Shown one piece after another: positions 1 through 7,894 of a DNA stretch of 32,101 nt (within the stretch, counting starts at the first letter, position 1; every line of letters starts with the position of its first letter). A program made the translations under genes and the position numbers. Location: contig JAFGRK010000003.1 of assembly GCA_016935175.1 (NCBI GenBank), positions 1 to 32,101 on the forward strand. Direction: 5' to 3'. The notes below the pieces were generated by a model. That model did no database searches. It was given only the letters and a program-made list of their open reading frames with translations, and was not told where the DNA came from. The DNA is from Candidatus Woesearchaeota archaeon. GTDB taxonomy: Archaea; Nanobdellota; Nanobdellia; Woesearchaeales; SM23-78.

Positions 1-1
1 A

Positions 2-343
2 CTTAATGAGCTCACATCCTCATACGCAGGAGCCATTGGCTGGGCCCAGTTCATACCTTCATCATTGAACAGGCTGTTCATCGGCAAGAACATGGATTTC
101 AATGCAGACCCTTTTGACATGGAAGACTGCATACACTCAGTGGCTTACTACCTCAATAGGAGCGGCTGGGACCCAAGAAGGGAAAAAAACATTTATGAAG
201 GCTCCAGGAACTGGAAAGCCTTGCTAGCTTACAACAAATCCTCAGTGTATGTGAAAGCTGTGCTTGAGCTGTCAAGAAGCCTAGATAATTATATCAGATC
301 TGCTGCTGCCAGCGCCAAGCCTAGCCCAGAGCCTGATTTTTAG
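2..343 (+). CDS. Lytic murein transglycosylase, MltB-type C-terminal part (partial)
   Basis: The frame is open from the first complete codon at base 2 and ends at TAG 341-343, so the N-terminal part with the catalytic glutamate is outside the window. The 113 visible residues follow the C-terminal half of the MltB / SLT_2 lysozyme-like domain: SYAGAIGWAQFIPSS matches the family block S(Y/F)AGAMGxxQFxPSS, then DFNADPFD and SVAYYLNRSGW match the DGDGxxDxW...SVANYLxxxGW block, and AYNKSSVYVKAVLELS matches the RYNxSxxYxxAVxxL block. This family cleaves peptidoglycan glycan strands to 1,6-anhydro products. Archaea lack murein, so the target would be bacterial cell wall or another glycan (inference). 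The last dozen residues are a Ser/Ala/Pro-rich tail. Domain identity is secure; function in this organism is not. Confidence 0.8.
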   Translation, partial: LNELTSSYAGAIGWAQFIPSSLNRLFIGKNMDFNADPFDMEDCIHSVAYYLNRSGWDPRREKNIYEGSRNWKALLAYNKSSVYVKAVLELSRSLDNYIRSAAASAKPSPEPDF

Positions 344-356
344 CGTTGGTGCAAAA

Positions 357-398
357 AATTTAAAAGCCACTGCCTGTTCGTTTCTTAAGTGGGGTGAT
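357..398 (+). promoter_or_regulatory. Promoter and ribosome-binding site of alaX
   Basis: An archaeal TATA-like box AATTTAAAAG lies at 357-366. A GGGGTGATT ribosome-binding site at about 390-398 ends five bases before the ATG at 404. The GGTGAT core recurs before several genes here and is complementary to the archaeal 16S rRNA 3' end. Confidence 0.6.
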
Positions 399-403
399 TA
401 GTT

Positions 404-1123
404 ATGACCGAAGTCCTTTATTTGCTTGACTGCTACTTAAAAGAGTTCGAGGCGACTGTTGAGAGTGTCAAGGATGACAAGTATGTTGTGCTTGACAAGA
501 CAGCTTTTTATCCTAATGCAGGAGGTCAACCCTATGACACGGGCAAGCTCGTGAGGTTAAGTGACAATGCCGAATTCTCAATTGTGTTTGTCGCCAAGTT
601 TGGAGATGTGATAAGCCATGAATTTACTCCTGCAGGCCTGCAGGCTGGTGACCAAGTCAAAGGCATAATTGAATGGGATAGAAGATATAGGCATATGCGC
701 ATGCACACAGCAGCCCATGTCATTGCTAATGTTATTGAGAAGGAAGCAGGAGCTCTTATAACAGGCAACCAGCTTGGCCTTGACAAGTCAAGGATTGACT
801 TTAGCCTGGATAACTTTGACAGGGAGAAGTTCAAGGAGTACGAGGAGAAAGCTAATCAGATAATCAAGGAGAACCGCAAGGTCAACTTGTCTATTGTCAG
901 CCGAGAGGAGGCTGAGCAAAGCCTAAAAAAGCTTACAACCCTCGCAAAAGGCTTTCCTCCAGAAATAAAGCAAGTCAGGCTTGTGGAGATTGAGAACTTC
1001 ACTATCGAGGGCTGCGGAGGCACTCATCTTGCCAGCACTGGAGAGATAAAAGGAGTGAGAATAATCAATCTTGAGAACAAGGGCAAGAATAATCGAAGGA
1101 TGTATTATGAGCTGGTGGACTGA
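404..1123 (+). CDS. alaX: Alanyl-tRNA editing protein AlaX
   Basis: A 239-residue free-standing relative of the AlaRS editing domain, which hydrolyses Ser or Gly mischarged on tRNA-Ala. The N-terminal block KTAFYPNAGGQPYDTG (about 32-47) is the AlaX-M / AlaRS hallmark glycine-rich motif. The zinc and tRNA-end binding residues are all present: H101 and H105 in HTAAH, C204 and H208 in CGGTH. The size fits AlaX-M rather than the short AlaX-S, and there is no aminoacylation domain. The start is set by the GGGGTGATT site upstream. It ends 9 nt from the convergent GGDEF gene. Cytoplasmic. Confident call. Confidence 0.93.
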   Translation: MTEVLYLLDCYLKEFEATVESVKDDKYVVLDKTAFYPNAGGQPYDTGKLVRLSDNAEFSIVFVAKFGDVISHEFTPAGLQAGDQVKGIIEWDRRYRHMRMHTAAHVIANVIEKEAGALITGNQLGLDKSRIDFSLDNFDREKFKEYEEKANQIIKENRKVNLSIVSREEAEQSLKKLTTLAKGFPPEIKQVRLVEIENFTIEGCGGTHLASTGEIKGVRIINLENKGKNNRRMYYELVD

Positions 1124-1132
1124 ACTGGTGAA

Positions 1133-1759
1133 CTAATCCGATTTCTTGTCTGTCCCGTGCTTTTGCCTGTACATGAGCTTATCTGACCTGTCAATAATAT
1201 CGTCCATTGGCTCTGTGCTAGTGTGGGCTCTTAGCTCATAGCCGCAAGATACTGACAATTCATACGATATAGGGTTACCCTTCTTGTCTTTACTCTCAAT
1301 CCGATTGTGTTCGTTGTATTTTGCTATCTTGTCAGTTATCCTGTCAATTACTGATTTGCCAGTGCTTCCATCTGCATTTGATAAAAGGATTACAAACTCA
1401 TCCCCTCCCCATCTGATTACATAATCTATGCTCTTAACTGAGGACTCCATTATCCTTGCCAAGTCTCTCATGACTCTATCTCCTTCTTTGTGGCCAAAAT
1501 TGTCATTGAGGTACTTGAGCTTGTTCATATCAATGAAAACTATACCTATGCCCTCCTCTTTCTGAGATGATCTCCCCACAATGTCCGCAATGTTTCGATT
1601 ATAGAAATTAGCATTATACAAACCTGTCTTGCCATCCCTTACAGATTGCTCCCTAAGAACGTTATTCTCATCTTCGAGAAAGTTATTCCTCTGCTCAAGC
1701 TCAGCGACTCTCTTTTCAAGTGCCTCGTACGGCGGTTTAGATTCGTCTTTAGGTTTCAT
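1133..1759 (-). CDS. GGDEF-domain protein (predicted diguanylate cyclase)
   Basis: About 208 residues: a short coiled coil (about 11-40) followed by a complete GGDEF domain. Visible landmarks are DGKTGLYNANFY at domain entry, the first metal ligand in FIDMNKLK (D77), NDNFGHKEGD, and RWGGDEF with an intact GGDEF at 118-122, then the C-terminal SVSCGYE strand. The family makes cyclic di-GMP from two GTP. The inhibitory I-site RxxD is changed to KSID, so product inhibition may be weak. No membrane segment or sensory domain is visible; the coiled coil would provide dimerisation. An ATG at 1777 is also in frame, but the TTTATAAA box at 1793-1800 would place the transcript start near 1770, favouring 1759. 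Unusual for an archaeon; activity is inferred from the motif. Confidence 0.88.
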   Translation of the reverse strand: MKPKDESKPPYEALEKRVAELEQRNNFLEDENNVLREQSVRDGKTGLYNANFYNRNIADIVGRSSQKEEGIGIVFIDMNKLKYLNDNFGHKEGDRVMRDLARIMESSVKSIDYVIRWGGDEFVILLSNADGSTGKSVIDRITDKIAKYNEHNRIESKDKKGNPISYELSVSCGYELRAHTSTEPMDDIIDRSDKLMYRQKHGTDKKSD

Positions 1760-1792
1760 TTTGATTAGATGAAGCATTAATGTGCTTTCTTC

Positions 1793-1800
1793 TTTATAAA
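1793..1800 (-). promoter_or_regulatory. TATA box of the GGDEF gene
   Basis: TTTATAAA on the minus strand, about 37 nt from the ATG at 1759, decides against the further upstream ATG at 1777. Confidence 0.5.
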
Positions 1801-1854
1801 TCTTTCGTTTTTGTAGCCATCAATAAGTAGTAACATAAGTATTTCGGCACAAAA

Positions 1855-2073
1855 TTTATAAACAGGCACAACAATCTAAAGGGCACAATGACACGAGTTG
1901 ATTGTCTTCATAGGTAGTGAACAAGTTCTAGATAGTTACTTTTATAAACAAAACAAATCTCTTGGTGATTATATTCATTGTGAGAAAAGATTTGAAGGAA
2001 GTAGTTCGGAGGATTTCGAGCAAAGCGAGAACATCCTCCTTAAGTTTTTCCCTCAAGGCTTTTCTAAAGGCTT
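1855..2073 (+). other. Upstream region of tRNA-His with two TATA boxes and a hairpin
   Basis: No convincing protein gene is seen between 1760 and 2073. Two TTTATAAA boxes occur at 1855-1862 and 1941-1948, so the tRNA precursor may have a leader of roughly 100 to 190 nt. Within it, GGAGGAT (2008-2014) pairs with ATCCTCC (2033-2039) to give a 7-bp hairpin. A 63-codon frame starting with TTG at 1898 runs into the tRNA and has no ribosome-binding site, so I do not call it a gene. Confidence 0.4.
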
Positions 2074-2190
2074 GGCGGCTTTGGTGTAACCTGGTTAGCA
2101 TAAAAGACTGTGGAAGCAAAAGCAAGGCTTTTGGCCCTGCAGGAAACCTGCAGATATCTTTTGGTCCGGGTTCAAATCCCGGGAGCCGCC
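2074..2190 (+). tRNA. tRNA-His (GTG), with intron
   Basis: Folded by hand. G2074 is the extra G-1 that pairs with discriminator C2190, diagnostic of tRNA-His and here encoded in the genome. Acceptor stem 2075-2081 pairs with 2183-2189 (last pair T-G). D arm 2084-2087 / 2098-2101 carries GG at 2093-2094. Anticodon stem AAAGA (2103-2107) pairs with TCTTT (2157-2161). The loop is C T GTG G A with anticodon GTG at 2110-2112. The T arm is CCGGG (2166-2170), loop TTCAAAT, CCCGG (2178-2182). No CCA is encoded; the next bases are CTA. A 42-nt intron interrupts the anticodon loop after position 37. The next gene is the cognate synthetase hisS, 58 nt downstream. Confidence 0.92.
2114..2155 (+). other. 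Predicted BHB intron of tRNA-His
   Basis: Placed at the canonical 37/38 site. The central 4-bp helix of the bulge-helix-bulge forms between CTGT (2108-2111, exon) and GCAG (2150-2153, intron), with bulges G36 G37 / A and A T / A38, as the splicing endonuclease expects. Inside the intron CAAAAGC (2117-2123) pairs with GCTTTTG (2127-2133), and CTGCAGG with CCTGCAG forms a second hairpin that competes with the central helix. Ends could shift by one or two bases. Confidence 0.7.
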
Positions 2191-2216
2191 CTATTTTTTG
2201 TTTTTCTAACAACAAA

Positions 2217-2225
2217 TTATATAAA
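2217..2225 (+). promoter_or_regulatory. TATA box for hisS-treT
   Basis: TTATATAAA lies between the tRNA and hisS. It is only about 14 nt from the ATG at 2231 but about 28 nt from the ATG at 2249, which also has AAGGTGATT just before it. Both signals favour 2249 as the hisS start. Confidence 0.5.
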
Positions 2226-2248
2226 GAATTATGAACAAGGTGATTGCT

Positions 2249-3571
2249 ATGCAGCTTGAAAACTCAAAAGGGACCCGGGATATACCTCCTGAGGATAAGA
2301 TTGTAAGGAATTACATAATCAGCAGGCTAGTCGAAGTGTTTGAGCGCTACGGCTACTCTCCGCTTGAGACCCCTATAATCGAGAAATATGAGCTCTTGGC
2401 TGCCAAAGGAGGAGCTGGTGATGAATCTGATGCGATGAAAGAGATTTTCACCCTCACAGACCAAGGCCAAAGAAAGCTAGGGCTTAAGTTTGAGCAGACC
2501 TTATCATTTGCTAGGTTCATCGGCATGAACCCTACCCTTAAGATGCCTTTCAAGCGCTATGAGATAGGGCCTGTGTTCAGGGATGGCCCTATAAAACTGG
2601 GCAGATACAGGCAGTTCTGGCAATGCGACGTGGATGTGGTAGGCTGCGAAGACATGGTAGTTGATGCAGAAATCCTGTTGCTCTCGCTTGACGCCTTCAA
2701 GAGCATGGGGCTTGATGCTTATCTTGAAGTCAATAACAGGAAAATCCTCAAGGGAATCATTGAGTTCGCAGGAATCAAGCCTGAGCTAGCAGACTCAGTC
2801 ATAATATCCATTGACAAGCTTGGCAAGATAGGCGCAGATGGAGTAAGAAAGGAGCTAGAGGAGAAAAGCATACCTGATGACCAGACTGCAAAGTTGCTCT
2901 CTGCTTTCAGCATCTCGGGAAGCTTTGAGGAAAAGATAAGCACTCTAAAAGGCATAATCAAAGGCAAGATAGGAGTTGAAGGTATTGAGGAGATTGAGCA
3001 GGTCTTCAGCTATCTTTCAGAAGAACAGAAGAAGAGCATCAATTTCAATGTCTCACTTGCAAGAGGTCTGGGCTATTACACAGGCACAATATTTGAGGGA
3101 TTTGTGAGAAACAGCCAGGTCACCAGCTCAGTCTGCGGAGGAGGAAGGTATGACAGCATGATTCCTGCTCTCCTAGAATCAAAAAAAGAATATCCTTGCA
3201 TAGGCATAAGCTTTGGGCTTGATGTAATAAGTGATGTGCTTAAGCTTTCAGGCAAGGAGTTTGGCAAGACTGTCACCCAAGCATTTGTGATTCCCATCAA
3301 GGCAAGAAAACAAGCCTTCAGCATCTGCCAGGAGCTAAGAAAAGCAGGCATAAATGCTGACATGGATTTCTTAGAGCGAGGCATAAGCAAGAACCTATCC
3401 TATGCCAACAGCATGGGCATACCATTTGCCATCATCGTAGGAGATAAGGAGCTAAAGGAAAATAAAGTCAAGCTTAGGGACATGAAGAGTGGTACAGAAG
3501 AGATGCTACCATTAGATGATACGATAACTAAAATTAATGGGGATTATGTAAACGAACCTAATGGGAAATGA
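2249..3571 (+). CDS. hisS: Histidyl-tRNA synthetase
   Basis: Class II synthetase, 440 residues from the preferred ATG at 2249 (AAGGTGATT four bases upstream; an ATG at 2231 is the alternative). Conserved blocks in order: KGTRDIPPED at the N-terminus, ETPIIEKYELL of motif 1, the motif 2 run FRDGPIKLGRYRQFWQCD, the histidine-specific RGLGYYTGTIFE, CGGGRYDSMI, the motif 3 region GISFGLDVI, and the C-terminal anticodon-binding domain. Charges tRNA-His, whose gene is just upstream; the G-1:C73 pair there is the identity element this enzyme reads. Its TGA overlaps the ATG of treT by 4 nt (ATGA), so the two genes are probably translationally coupled. Confidence 0.96.
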   Translation: MQLENSKGTRDIPPEDKIVRNYIISRLVEVFERYGYSPLETPIIEKYELLAAKGGAGDESDAMKEIFTLTDQGQRKLGLKFEQTLSFARFIGMNPTLKMPFKRYEIGPVFRDGPIKLGRYRQFWQCDVDVVGCEDMVVDAEILLLSLDAFKSMGLDAYLEVNNRKILKGIIEFAGIKPELADSVIISIDKLGKIGADGVRKELEEKSIPDDQTAKLLSAFSISGSFEEKISTLKGIIKGKIGVEGIEEIEQVFSYLSEEQKKSINFNVSLARGLGYYTGTIFEGFVRNSQVTSSVCGGGRYDSMIPALLESKKEYPCIGISFGLDVISDVLKLSGKEFGKTVTQAFVIPIKARKQAFSICQELRKAGINADMDFLERGISKNLSYANSMGIPFAIIVGDKELKENKVKLRDMKSGTEEMLPLDDTITKINGDYVNEPNGK

Positions 3572-4770
3572 TACCTAAAATAAAGGATTATGAGAGGATT
3601 GTAGGCAAGAAAGTCATAAATAATCTTCGTAGCAGTGCTGAGCCCCTGAAGGGCAAGCACGTGGTTCATATAAACGCCACCTCTATGGGTGGGGGAGTGG
3701 CAGAGATCCTGAACACACTGGTCTTCTTGATGAATGATGTCGGCATTGACACTGGCTGGAGGACCATCGTGGGCAGCCATTCCTTCTTTAAGATCACTAA
3801 AGGGATACATAACTCCTTGCAGGGCTCCAGGTGGAAGATGACTGAAGCCAGAAAGAGGACTTATCTTGAGTACTGCAAGAGGAATAGCATCATCAACCAT
3901 ATAGCTGACCATGACATCGTGGTCATCCACGACCCTCAGCCCCTGGGCATGATAAAGGATTATGAGAAAAAAGCCCATTGGCTCTGGAGATGCCATATTG
4001 ACATCTCTTATCCTAACAAGGAAACCCTCGGGTTCTTGCTTCCTTTCATACAAAAATATGATGGGGCCATCATCTCTGCAGAGAAGTTCAGGATTAACAA
4101 CCTAGAAAAGCCCCAGTTTATCATACATCCAAGCATCGACCCATTGTCAGTTAAGAACAGAAAGCTAAGCCATGAAAAAGCCAGGAAGCTCTTGTCCAGG
4201 AAAGGAATTGACCTTGACAAGCCAATAATAACCCAGATATCCCGCTTTGACCCTTGGAAAGACCCTTTTGGGGTGATAAGGATGTACAGGAAAATCAAAG
4301 AGAAGCATGACTGCAACCTAGTGCTAATGGGAGACATGGCGAGTGATGATCCCCAAGGCCCACTGATATATTTCAAGGTGAAGCAGAAAAGCGAAAGGAT
4401 TCCAGGGATCCAGATAATCACTGAGAAGAATGACTTATTAGTCAATGCCCTTCAGCAGGAGTCAGCCTTGGTATTCCAGAATTCTATACGTGAAGGCTTT
4501 GCCCTGACAGTTTCTGAATCATTATGGAAGCGCACGCCAGTGCTAGGGACTAATGTCGGAGGCATCCCATTGCAGATAAGAGATGGAGTGAATGGGTTTG
4601 TAATGAAGAACGAGGCTGATGGGGCTAAGAAAGCATTGCGCATATTGCAGGACCCTGATCTAAGGGCTAGGATGGGAAATGCAGGGCACGAGCATGTTAA
4701 GAAAAACTTCCTGATAACCAGGCACCTGCAGGACTACATTGACTTATTCAACGGGCTGTACACTAATTAA
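3568..4770 (+). CDS. treT: Trehalose synthase TreT (GT4 family glycosyltransferase)
   Basis: A 400-residue GT-B fold enzyme. The start HVVHINATSMGGGVAEIL matches the TreT signature (V-N-S/A-T-x-x-GGGVAE-L), followed by FFKITKGIHNSLQG. The C-terminal half has the GT4 donor-binding motif: ISRFDPWKDP, then SIREGFALTVSESLWKRTPV with the E-x7-E pattern, and GGIPLQI. TreT makes trehalose reversibly from an NDP-glucose (ADP- or UDP-glucose) and glucose. Starts inside the hisS stop codon (ATGA). A GlgC gene at 20489 could supply ADP-glucose. Cytoplasmic, no membrane segment. A closely related GT4 specificity cannot be excluded, but the N-terminal signature is distinctive. Confidence 0.85.
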   Translation: MIPKIKDYERIVGKKVINNLRSSAEPLKGKHVVHINATSMGGGVAEILNTLVFLMNDVGIDTGWRTIVGSHSFFKITKGIHNSLQGSRWKMTEARKRTYLEYCKRNSIINHIADHDIVVIHDPQPLGMIKDYEKKAHWLWRCHIDISYPNKETLGFLLPFIQKYDGAIISAEKFRINNLEKPQFIIHPSIDPLSVKNRKLSHEKARKLLSRKGIDLDKPIITQISRFDPWKDPFGVIRMYRKIKEKHDCNLVLMGDMASDDPQGPLIYFKVKQKSERIPGIQIITEKNDLLVNALQQESALVFQNSIREGFALTVSESLWKRTPVLGTNVGGIPLQIRDGVNGFVMKNEADGAKKALRILQDPDLRARMGNAGHEHVKKNFLITRHLQDYIDLFNGLYTN

Positions 4771-4803
4771 AGCTTTTAATAGATAAGATTAAGAGGCACA
4801 TCA

Positions 4804-5637
4804 TTAATGCCTTATCATGGACAGCTTAATATTATGGTTAAGCCCTTTCAGGCTTGGAAGCCTAATCTTCCTTTGCTCCGGAGAAGCCTTAGCCAACAAT
4901 TTCTTAAGCTTATCAGGATGATCAGTTATTATCCCATCCACTCCGTAGCGTATCATCTTTTTCATCAATGCAGGCGTGTTCACCACCCAAACATTTACCT
5001 TGAAGCCTTGCTTGTGAAGGCGCCTTATGAACCCTTTGCTGACAAATGGATAGGACAGGTTCACATGGTTCGCCTTAAGGGCTTTGGCGTTCCTGATCAC
5101 TAGCCATTGGGTCAGCCTGAAATTCATCCTTGCCAGCGCAGTCACCAATAAATCAAACTGCATGCTGTAAGAGTTAAAGAATATGTAGGCTATGCGCACA
5201 GAGGGCAGCTCATGCCTTATCATCCTCAAGGCATTGGTGCTCACAGATGAAACCAGGACTCGGTCCTGCATGTCATATTTTTTTATGAGCTCAGCCACAG
5301 GCCTTGCTGTCCACATGCTCTTAATTTCAATGTTAAGGTATGCTTCAGGGTCCTTGTTGGCTAATGGAAAAAGTTCTTCAAGAAAGGATATGGGCTGGTT
5401 TCTCTCCTTAGTCCTGCATTTCTTAAGCTCCTTAAGGCCTTTCCAAAGGATTCTTCCCTTGCAATTAGTAGTCCTATCGAGGGTCATGTCATGCATAACC
5501 ACGACACGGTTATCCATTGATAGCCACACATCCACCTCGACGCTATCAACCCCTAGCTCAAGCGCTTTTTTCACAGAGAGCAGAGTATTCTCAGGATACT
5601 TGCCAGAAAATCCCCTGTGAGCAATCACTTCTACCAT
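4804..5637 (-). CDS. Glycerophosphodiester phosphodiesterase
   Basis: 277 residues of the GDPD TIM barrel, hydrolysing glycerophosphodiesters to glycerol-3-phosphate (or, in archaea, possibly glycerol-1-phosphate) and an alcohol. Catalytic and metal residues are in place: H7-R8-G9, E16-N17, E34 and D36 in VEVDV, H49-D50, E104 and K106 in NIEIK, and the end motif VNVWVVNT...GVDGIITDHPDKL. No signal peptide, so intracellular phospholipid turnover is likely. It follows tyrS on the same strand with a 45-nt gap and converges on treT. It is close to UgpQ/GlpQ2 in size. Confidence 0.92.
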   Translation of the reverse strand: MVEVIAHRGFSGKYPENTLLSVKKALELGVDSVEVDVWLSMDNRVVVMHDMTLDRTTNCKGRILWKGLKELKKCRTKERNQPISFLEELFPLANKDPEAYLNIEIKSMWTARPVAELIKKYDMQDRVLVSSVSTNALRMIRHELPSVRIAYIFFNSYSMQFDLLVTALARMNFRLTQWLVIRNAKALKANHVNLSYPFVSKGFIRRLHKQGFKVNVWVVNTPALMKKMIRYGVDGIITDHPDKLKKLLAKASPEQRKIRLPSLKGLNHNIKLSMIRH

Positions 5638-5682
5638 AATAAAACCTTTTGTAACCTAAAGCCCTTGGCAATCCTTGAGAAT

Positions 5683-6777
5683 TCACCTGGTGACTTTAAA
5701 GCTTTCCACTAGCCTTTTCAGCTCAGAGGCTTTCTTGTCAGCCTCAAAATGCTTCCTCACAGGCTCAACTACCAGGTTGACGTACTTGGCAGCCATGCCC
5801 TTCAAGTCAGCAGGGTGAAGCTTTCCCTCTGCAAAAGCCTTTTCCAGCTCAGCATAGCTCTTGAAAGTGACATTTCCCCCGAACTTCTCAGGCCTCTCAA
5901 CTTTCAGCTCATTGAACTTCTCGAACAGGATGTACTTGCAGTATTCCAGCACAGGGTTCTCATGAACCTGCTTTGCAGGGCAATAAGCCCCTGCCATCTT
6001 GCGCTTTATCTCTTCCTCTGTGTCAGTCATGAATATTGCGCTGTCAGGCTTTGACTTGCTCATCTTCATCTCAATAGCCTTATCCTTTGCATCCTTTGCA
6101 TCATCTAATCCTGAGGAAGGAGGCAAAAGCCCCATGAGCATGTGATGGCTCACAATGACTGGCTTCCAGAAGCCGAGTGACTCTCCAATCTCCCTTGCCA
6201 GCACATTCACTTTCCTCTGGTCCATTCCTAGCTGGCAGATATCTGCCTTTAGGTAGAATATGTCTGCGCACTGCATGCAAGGATAGAGTATCTGAGAGGC
6301 TTGCATCACCTCATCATCAGCTCTGCCCATTATCTGGCCGCAGCGAATAATCCTCTTGACCGTCGCGCCCCTTGCCACTTGCATCACAATCTTCCAATAA
6401 TTATCATCCTTCACAAGGTCACTAGCCCAGATGAACTCCACGTTGTTAAGATCCATACCGCAAGCCTTCCAAACCTCAATGAAGTACTTGCCCACAGTCT
6501 TAATCTTTTCCAAGTCCCCTCCCATCTTGTTATTGGCCCAGGCATGCCAGTCAGCCACAAACATCTTGAACTTGACACCTGCCTTGGCCATCTTGTTAAT
6601 ATTAATTGACCTGAGAACTGCTTGTGCTATGTGTATCTTGCCGCTAGGCTCAAACCCATCATAGGCTATGAGCTGCTTTTTCTCTGAGAGCAGCTTTTTC
6701 AGCTCTTCCTCTGTTATTATCTCCTCACCGACTTGCTTGACAAGATTAAGACGCTCATCTAAGCTTAGTTCTGCCAT
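5683..6777 (-). CDS. tyrS: Tyrosyl-tRNA synthetase, archaeal type
   Basis: 364-residue class I synthetase without the bacterial C-terminal S4 domain, as usual in archaea and eukaryotes. YDGFEPSGKIHIAQ (39-52) holds the tyrosine-binding Y and the HIGH-like element; VADWHAWANNKMGG, the MQCADIFYLKADICQLGMDQRKV region (broken here as MQCADIF and LGMDQRKV) and KMSKSKP (about 239-245) complete the active site. Charges tRNA-Tyr. Lies between asnA and the GDPD gene with about 45-nt gaps each side. An A/T-rich box AATAAAAAG upstream could give it its own promoter, so operon membership is uncertain. Confidence 0.95.
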   Translation of the reverse strand: MAELSLDERLNLVKQVGEEIITEEELKKLLSEKKQLIAYDGFEPSGKIHIAQAVLRSININKMAKAGVKFKMFVADWHAWANNKMGGDLEKIKTVGKYFIEVWKACGMDLNNVEFIWASDLVKDDNYWKIVMQVARGATVKRIIRCGQIMGRADDEVMQASQILYPCMQCADIFYLKADICQLGMDQRKVNVLAREIGESLGFWKPVIVSHHMLMGLLPPSSGLDDAKDAKDKAIEMKMSKSKPDSAIFMTDTEEEIKRKMAGAYCPAKQVHENPVLEYCKYILFEKFNELKVERPEKFGGNVTFKSYAELEKAFAEGKLHPADLKGMAAKYVNLVVEPVRKHFEADKKASELKRLVESFKVTR

Positions 6778-6823
6778 ATGCCAGATGGTTTATTCTCGGC
6801 TTTTTATTGTTTTTGCTTTCAGC

Positions 6824-7894
6824 TCAAAGGAGGGGCACGCCTTTGCGTGCAAATTCCCGGTGCACTTCCTCTGGCCAGGCGCTTGACTGCACCTCTGCGA
6901 TATGGGCTTTTTGCAATAGCGCCATGCAAAGCCTTGACTGACCTATTCCTCCGCCAATGGATAAGGGAATCTTTCCCTCAAGAACACCTTTGTGGAACTC
7001 CAGCTCTTTTCTTTGTTCAAGTCCCATCATCTCCAGCTGCCTCAGCAGGGCTTTCTTATCAACCCTTATGCCCATGGATGAGAGCTCAAGTGCTTTTTTC
7101 CTCTCAGGATGCCAGACCAAGATGTCGCCGTCAAGGCCAAAGGTTTCCTTACCACTTTCCCTGGCTGTTGGGGTTGACCAGTCATCATAATCAGCTGCCC
7201 TTAGGTCGTGGGGCTTGCCAGACTTCAATGGGTAGCCTATGCCAATTATGAAGACTGCGCCATGCTCCTTTGCTATCGTATCTTCTCTCTGCTTAGGGGT
7301 GAGCCCAGGGTATTTTTCCTCTAGCTCCTCAGAATGCACAAACATTATCTCCTTAGGAAGCCTTGGCTTCAGCTCTGGGAATTCTTTTGCCACAATGGCT
7401 TCGGTCTCAACTATGGCTGCGTAAATACTTCTTACTATCTGCTTCAAGAATTTAAGCGAGCGCTCTTCCTTGCTCATCACCCTCTCCCAATCCCACTGGT
7501 CAACATAAATGCTGTGTATGGGGCTTATGTCCTCGTCCTTCCTTATGGCATCCATGTCAGTGTAAAGCCCTGTGCCGTGCTTGAAGCTGTATTTTGACAG
7601 AGCATATCTTTTCCATTTGGCAAGGCTATGGACGACCTCTAATGGCTGCTCTGAGAACTTAGCCTTGAAGCTGACAGGGACCTGGGTACCTGCAAGGTCA
7701 TCCTGTAAGCCTTTTCCAACCATTAGAAACCTAGGGGCAGATACTCTCAATAAGCATAATTTCTTAGCAAGCTTTCTCTCAAACACGTCCTTGACTAGCT
7801 TGATGGCTTTTTCTGTCTGGAAAAAGTCTAGCAAGGGCGAGTAGCCTGTTGGCAGTGCTTGCTTGGATAGCTGCTTTGTTATTTGAACTTTCAT
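6824..7894 (-). CDS. asnA: Aspartate-ammonia ligase (asparagine synthetase A)
   Basis: 356 residues from the MKVQITKQ start (an in-frame ATG at 7918 would add eight residues; E. coli AsnA also starts at the equivalent of 7894). Makes asparagine from aspartate, ammonia and ATP. Family blocks: LLRVSAPRF near the N-terminus, VVHSLAKWKRYAL (E. coli AsnA has the same VVHSLAKWKR), GTGLYTDMDAIRKDE, SIYVDQWDWE, LDGDILVWHP, LSSMGIRVD, and the ATP-binding IGGGIGQSRLCM. The fold is class II synthetase-like. Transcribed away from an Lrp/AsnC regulator across a 150-nt gap, an arrangement also known for asnA and asnC in E. coli. A TATA-like ATATATAAAG lies near 7965-7974 on this strand. Confidence 0.95.
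   Translation of the reverse strand: MKVQITKQLSKQALPTGYSPLLDFFQTEKAIKLVKDVFERKLAKKLCLLRVSAPRFLMVGKGLQDDLAGTQVPVSFKAKFSEQPLEVVHSLAKWKRYALSKYSFKHGTGLYTDMDAIRKDEDISPIHSIYVDQWDWERVMSKEERSLKFLKQIVRSIYAAIVETEAIVAKEFPELKPRLPKEIMFVHSEELEEKYPGLTPKQREDTIAKEHGAVFIIGIGYPLKSGKPHDLRAADYDDWSTPTARESGKETFGLDGDILVWHPERKKALELSSMGIRVDKKALLRQLEMMGLEQRKELEFHKGVLEGKIPLSIGGGIGQSRLCMALLQKAHIAEVQSSAWPEEVHREFARKGVPLL

Noticed and set aside
1898-2089. Small protein gene before tRNA-His
   Set aside because: It begins with TTG, has no ribosome-binding site, and its end lies inside the tRNA.
2074-2190. tRNA with a long variable arm (Ser/Leu type) instead of an intron
   Set aside because: The 117-nt length, the anticodon-stem pairing across the 42-nt insert, and the G-1:C73 pair point to tRNA-His with an intron.
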